The notes under the pieces are model-generated. The model searched no databases and was not told the origin of the DNA. It saw only the letters and a list, made by a program, of their open reading frames with translations. 64,000 nt of DNA, taken from assembly GCA_035235625.1 (NCBI GenBank), contig CP141147.1, positions 12,079,001 through 12,143,000 of the forward strand, in the 5' to 3' direction. Positions within the stretch are counted from its first letter, which is position 1. The number at the start of each line of letters is the position of its first letter. Below, in pieces: positions 58,196-64,000 of the stretch. Made by a program: the position numbers and the translations under genes. The stretch comes from Saururus chinensis (lineage: Eukaryota > Streptophyta > Magnoliopsida > Piperales > Saururaceae).

Positions 58196-58448
58196 AATCC
58201 AACCCAGTTAACAAAAATAATTGTTAGGAAAGTATCTCATCACTCATACATCATCGATAATCTTCACCCTTAGAAATTTTGGCCCCCACAACCTCCATTT
58301 AGCCAAAAATTATCCTAAAGAAAACTTTCTCTGCTTCTCCTTTAGCCCTAGCCTCAATTGTCCTTGATAGAAAAATAGAAATTGGACTTTCTGTATCTCA
58401 TTGTTAATATATGTAGGCATATAATGAAAAAGAAAAATAGAAGCTGCT
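58196..58448. other. Flank with a copy of the small dispersed repeat
   Basis: Joins 51484 if the copia is set aside. About 58388-58440 (CTTTCTGTATCTCATTG, then GTAGGCATATAATGAAAAAG) repeats the text at 10690-10740. Confidence 0.6.
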
Positions 58449-61400
58449 GACGTAGATTGAAATACGGCTGGTGTCAGCTGCTCCAGCCAGCATGAGCTGC
58501 ACATGCCACGCACGAAGGGGTTGTGTGAACATGGCCCAGTCCAACGATGAGCAGTGAGAATACTACACGTGTGACACGTGTCCGGGGCTAATGCGCATGC
58601 ATCATACGTGTGGCTAGAAGAACTGCCCACACCGCTATAAATACTGTTCCAAATAAATTTTCTACTACTTTCTCATTGCTCACTCCTCAAACTTCTTTTC
58701 TCTGGTTCTAAGTTGTTTTGAGTCCGAATTGTGTCATTCAAGAGGCATTCTCAACCGAAAGAAACATGTCGGGCGATGTTGTAGGGTTGTTTTCTCTATT
58801 TGAGACCTCTTAAGTCAAGAAAGTTAATACCCATGGTTAAGGTAGGGGGTTTTAAATTCTAGCTACTTGTAGAAGTTAATTCTTCTGCAATATTTTGCTC
58901 AACTATGCTTATTTGCTTTGTTTTAATGGAAATATGTTATATATGTGAAATTATTTGTATGCACTACGTTTTGTTTTGGGTGAATGCACTCTTTGGGTAG
59001 TTCCTTGGCAAATGAACAAGAAATTCTTGTATATTTTGATACCTACCATGAAAAATAATCGGTTCAAGCATACACGGGTGTAGAGTATCATGTGAAAGCT
59101 CCTATCCTTCTAATTTCCGTTTCCCCATGAGCACAGAAGTTGGTTGTTAGGCATCATGGCTTATGGATTTGCTTCTGGATTACTTTGTTTTCTAAATGAT
59201 TTAGTTTCTAATAAAACATTATGTGAAAAGATTATGATGGTTTTACAAGGATTTCTTCGTAGCATTCTTTTAGACTTTAACTCACCTACTGATTATAAAT
59301 ATTCTTGCCCACCCCTAGATTCTACAAGTGATGTAGCAAGGATGGAGGTGAGAGAGGAAAAGATTTCCGAATGAATGATCTACTTGATGCAATAGAAAAC
59401 TATGCAATTATTTATGTGACCGATATTTAAAAATATGATATGCCTGGAGATTAAAAACACTATATAACTACAAGATCAATGCATAGTGATCCTTGCCACA
59501 TGTAGTTATATTTTGTATTGTACAATCTGTTAATTCCATATGTAATTATGATGTATGTTTTTGTTGTGTGATGACTCCGTTAATTCCATGAGAAGATGTT
59601 ATGATGAATATGATGTTTTTGGTGTGTGTCGATGGCTGTCACATTCGGTCATGTGCATTATAATTCTATGTGTTGAACAAGAATATATTATTTTATATAT
59701 TATTTTGAGATGGCCGTCACAACCACATTTTTCAATTAAGTTTAACATAAGGGGTTAGTTATAATTTTCAAATTTTAGAGGGATATTAGTTTGAATGGAG
59801 GGGTGAAACTTCATTTTTGGATATAGCTCGGAGACACAAGTATAATGAGTCAAAGAACGCAAGAAACGGAGTTAAAGAATGAGAGTTATGACATCGGGAA
59901 GCATTCTTTTTGGGTGGGTCCCACTTGAAAAGTGTGAGATAACTTACCTATAATATCTCTTAAATTCTCTATTTTAATTGTGTGAATTTTTGTTGGTTTA
60001 TTAGTTATTTTTATTTTTGTCATTATGGGTTAGTTAATTATGTATTTATTAATGTTTAATTTTATTTTTAAAAGTTTTAGTGTCATGCTTGATTTATCTA
60101 ATTTTTACCTATTTAATGACATTTTTTCATAATTTCCTTGTTTAGGGGAGCAGCCCTGCCGTGGGACCAACGTTCGTGTGGGTCAATGTGTGACTCATTT
60201 GATCCTGTAGTCATTTGTTATTTTATTTAAGTGGGTTTGAGTATGATTAATTTCATTTTCAAGCCAAAAATACCTTAATTAGCCACTTAGGATGTTTTAC
60301 CTATTTTCCAGCCCAACAGTTTGTATTCCCCCTAGCTATTTGCCAAATGGGGAAGGGTTGTGTTAGTAGGGAGGAATTGCTCTACCCTCATTTCTCAAAG
60401 GAGAAACTTAGATTAAGGTGAGTTTTCTTCCCTCAATCACCCTTAATCTTTAAATTTTAGTGTTAATCACCTCTTCTTCATTTCTCCTATCTTGATTCTT
60501 GATTTTCTTTCATCAAAATATTCTTTTTAATTTCGATTTGAAACACTAATTAGGTGATTTTCATTTTTCACCTAAGGTTGACGTATATTTACCTACTTTC
60601 AAGTTTATTTAAATCTATTAGCTAATTTTAATTGGGTTTAACCAAAACCCCAATTTTTTTGTAGGATTTCTTGAGGTTGAAGATAATTCAAATGATTCAA
60701 AGGCTTGCTAGAGGTAAGGGGTTTTATCTAAAGTGGTTTTTCTATATTGGAATGCATGAATATAGGTTTATTTGAGTTGTTTTTCATTTTGATATTAAAT
60801 GGTGATTTCATAAAAGCATGTGATTTAAGGTTATATGGGTATAATTAATCATGAAAATGATTCGATCCACTATGTTCTAGGCTTAGATTGTGATTATATA
60901 ATGTTCTATTATGATTTTTGAATTTATATAGAATTTTAGAATGTTTTCGATTTGAATTTAGAGAGGTTGAAGATGAACAGGAAAGTGAATTATTCCCACC
61001 AATCGAATAGGCTAACAGCCGTATGAATGGCCAGACGTTTTAACGGGCTACAGGGCCGTTGTTTAAAAGGTCAAACGACATAATAGTGAAAATGGCTATA
61101 TTTTGGATATTTTTGCCATTTCTTGTTCTTTTTTAATAATTGTAATTCTCTATGACTATGATGACTTATGATTACTTATAAATGTCACTTAATTGCATGT
61201 GAACTTTCTTTAGAATATGATTTAGCTTAAGCATGATGATGACTATACTTGTATAGGTTTAGCATGATGTTCTACTATTTTTAAATCTGTATTTTGATGC
61301 TTTCATCACATTTACTCCATGATTCCAGTAGGTTATAACAATGATAATATATGGATATTTGCACATGTCACATTGATTATAGATGAATCATGTTCCACAT

Positions 61401-63020
61401 GTTTTAATTTAAGTATGACACTTCCATTTATACATATTCTTGCATATGCTTATATAATACTATTTGTCATAAATAAACCATGTTTCAAGCACATATGGAC
61501 TGATTAGAGTATGTTTACCTATGCTTGTACTCATTTAACATTTTCTCACGTATGTATCATGTTGCATGTATCATACAAATGATATATAAATGAAGATTAA
61601 TCATGATTAGTTGTAGTTAATCGATTGGATGTGATTAGATGCTGTTATTTTCTGGATTAGCCGCTTGGAGGTTAATCAAATCGGTTTTACGTCCCTTGTG
61701 GACAGGGTTCTCATCCCTTGTAGATAGTTACTCCCTAGGTGAGAATAGTGGAATGCTATGATGAGTTAAACTGTTGTGTATTCTGGACTTGAGAATCCAG
61801 GCTGGTATTCCGTGTGCACCGGCGTACCAAGGGGTATTTTCCCACTAAGCAACTTACCCAAACTGTTCTAGTCTTCCTTTATAGAAAATTGGACCTTCCC
61901 CAGTAGGGAAATTCCTGGGTGAGTATGTCTAGTTATGCTTTGGCTAATTAAGTAGGGTTATTTTCTCAATGTGAGACATTCATGAATTAATTTATGCATG
62001 TGCATTGTAGATAATGCTCATTGACATAGGTTGTATAGGAACAATGATGTTTATGTTACACATGGTGCTTATGGAATGATGATGCTTGAATATGTAGAAT
62101 GGGATGTGTTTAATACACTTGATTATGCAGAATGAATGTGGATATTGAGACATGTTTATGCAAGATGTGAATATCGATACTTGATTCATACAAGATGTGA
62201 ATGTTGTAATGAGATTTATAAGATTATGCATATGATGAGAATATGTGTTATGAATTATGAATGAACCCATGATGCACAGTGGTATGAATATGTATATAGA
62301 ATATGATTTATCTCATAATCCACAGGTTTAGAGAATGGATATGTAATGCATGTTTAGATTGAGAATGCATGTTGTGTGTTCATGAGTTTATATTCCGTTT
62401 TAAAACTCTTTTTGAGCTAAAATCACCTCTCTTTATTTGTGGTAATTATTTAGGGTTTGCATGTTGTGACAAGCAGGTGCTTCGGATGGGCTCTACCTTG
62501 AGCATGAAGATGGATACATATCATGAGAGGTGCTATAGTTGTTTAGGTTATGTTAGATTTGTCCTATGTTATGTTGAACTTATATTTGACTTTACTTTAC
62601 ACTATGTTTAGTCATTGTTAACTTAGACTTGTTTAGCCCTTGAGGCTTGCTATTATGTGTTAACTAGATGATGTGGTTATGTGTGGGCTAAGATTGATAA
62701 TTAGTCTCATTTTTTCCTCTATTTGCTTTTACATAAAGGGCACGTGTGCTCACTTCGATGTGTATTTCACCCAAAGATGGGTTAAGTCTTCTACATTTCT
62801 ACTTCACTTCGTCACACTACGTACCACCTCCTCCTTAGACTGGGTTTGGTTTAGGGGTGGCGTGTGTCGGGGCATGACACTACCCATGTCAGATCTAGTT
62901 TCATAGGGCTCATTGAGACGAGTCCAACAATACCAAGAATGTGTGAATATGAGTTCGGGCTCAAGAATAATCACAAAATTAAAAATATGATTTGAAATTT
63001 AAAATAATAAAAAAATGTGT
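58449..63020 (+). mobile_element. Large LTR-bearing repeat, copy 2
   Basis: The second copy of the repeat at 15730-20060, unbroken where copy 1 is split. It opens GAAATACGGCTGGTGTCAGC, with an inverted GCTGG/CCAGC pair. A promoter-like CTATAAATA is at 58635-58643. The part from about 59705 to 62879 ends GGGGCATGACA, looks like a ~3.2 kb Ty3/gypsy LTR, and is followed by ATGTCAGATCTAG, which could be a worn primer-binding site. AGGTGAG and AGGTAAG sites (about 60416 and 60711) are donor-like. No protein domain is visible, so it is a non-coding, worn fossil or the LTR and leader of an element whose body lies elsewhere. Confidence 0.6.
58635..58643 (+). promoter_or_regulatory. TATA-box-like site in the large repeat
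   Basis: CTATAAATA lies ~190 bases into the repeat, in a GC-richer context, as in LTR promoters. The other copy has ACAATAAATAG at the same place (about 15769-15779). Confidence 0.45.
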
Positions 63021-64000
63021 GAGGCTTCTGACACGCCCAAGGTTTTTCCTTATATTTAATTAAAAATTTTGCTAATATTTTATTTTGAAATACAGACGTA
63101 GAACAAAAGAACTAACAAAATTCAAATTGTGTGAAAATAATTTTCGTAAATTAATTCATCATACAACAAAACTAACATTCTGAGGCGTGACCCGAAACGA
63201 AAACATAACAGTAAACCTACCATGGCCATGGGTTTTAAAAACCAATACCTCCCAGGCATCTTTGAGTACAATTTCTTTCACAGTCTGAAAAATGAATTGT
63301 AAATACATACCCAAGTCTACTACATAATACATGTCTCTCACCTTAATCAATACATGAGATCGTAGCACTAAAATCCACATAGCCTCACTACGATTTTGCT
63401 ACAATTCAGATCGAGGAAGAATAGTTCACCATGGGGATTAGTCCAGTCCAGATAGCTATCGATCGACTTGAAAAAGCCTATGGAGAAAGGGGCTAAAAAA
63501 ATAAAGTGAGTATTTTCATACTCAGTAGGAAAATACCCAGTAGGGGAAATAAATCAATGAACTTCGCAAGTTCATATATAGATGCATTCAAGCAATCACA
63601 CATGAAGCATAAATAATGTATCTTACACACATACGATCGTACTGGCTGAACTTACACTTACTCTTGTAGTATACTCTTACACTTACACTCTGAATCAGAG
63701 TCTTACTAACTTACTCATAGAATCAGACACTTACACTTACAGCATACACATACTCATATGACCTTATTTGTACGAACTTACTCGTACAATCTTACTCTTA
63801 CGCATAAACGTACTCTTACGTCTTCCTTAGAAGCTCACACTTACACTAACTCTAAATCTTACACATACTGCTTACTCAAAATCTGATGCATAAAACTTAC
63901 TCTAATTGTCGTGTACATACTACTAACAACTGAAGCTCATTACAATTAATAAGCTCTAGTGTCGGAAAGGAAAGGAATGCCACTGAGGCATCACCTTAAC
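63021..64000 (-). mobile_element. Partial Ty3/gypsy-type LTR, reverse strand, runs off the window
   Basis: At 63029 the plus strand reads TGACACGCCCAAGG, so the reverse strand closes CCTTGGGCGTGTCA, a usual LTR end. Read in reverse, it holds CTACTGAGTATGAAAATACTCACTTTA (plus-strand 63505-63531), the conserved activity-neutral text that also appears in the LTR-like block at 15238 (ACTGAGTTTTACTCACTCC). The outer end is beyond the window. 63650-63900 is a degenerate repeat of CTTACACTTAC and ACTCTTAC words. Confidence 0.55.
63650..63900. repeat. Degenerate CTTACACTTAC-type short repeat
   Basis: Words such as CTTACACTTAC, ACTCTTAC and AATCAGA recur every ~10-30 bases. It lies inside the partial LTR. 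Confidence 0.7.

Overview
The window looks like intergenic, heterochromatin-type DNA from a flowering plant with a large, repeat-rich genome. It is AT-rich. It holds plant-type Ty1/copia and Ty3/gypsy (chromovirus and Tat/Athila-like) elements, CACTA DNA transposons with AGCGACGC subterminal repeats, and a MULE-like element with long inverted ends. I found no intact host gene, rRNA, tRNA, CRISPR array or origin. Almost everything that can be named is a dead or non-autonomous mobile element, often nested. The species cannot be told from the sequence; a non-grass angiosperm is a guess.

Layout. 1-3560: 3' end of a Tat/Athila-like (or TR-GAG-like) Ty3/gypsy element with a ~2.06 kb LTR. 3600-5433: reverse-strand copia gag fossil. 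6407-9457: two diverged LTR-like copies flanking a GC-richer, coding-like segment (7352-7800). 10228-10615: a second coding-like remnant. 12721-15724: a ~3 kb LTR-like block (TGTAATACCC...GGGGCGTGACA). 15730-20060: first copy of a ~4.4 kb repeat whose second copy lies at 58449-63020. 20061-24506: degraded repeats, a copia gag remnant and one coding-like segment.

24507-35637: a copia element with both LTRs, into which a 4.17 kb CACTA transposon (30234-34400) has jumped between the end of pol and the 3' LTR. 36790-37497: a MULE-like element with long inverted ends. 37531-about 41205: a second CACTA copy of the same architecture that lost its right end. Both CACTA copies hold the most unusual structure in the window: short palindromes built from AGCGACGC-type words, separated by long, almost pure purine (GA) tracts, plus a very GC-rich block. 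44658-49810: reverse-strand Ty3/gypsy chromovirus with chromodomain and 3' LTR, lacking its 5' end. 51485-58195: a reverse-strand copia element with both LTRs, a primer-binding site, a polypurine tract and an exact 5-bp target duplication (AATCC). 63029-64000: part of another reverse-strand LTR.

The pieces do not form a pathway. They record successive insertions: the copia at 24507 is older (LTRs clearly more diverged by eye) than the copia at 51485 (about 8% LTR difference over the first ~340 bases, counted by eye), and the CACTA copy at 30234 is younger than the copia that holds it. All identities and ages here are hand estimates, not computed alignments.
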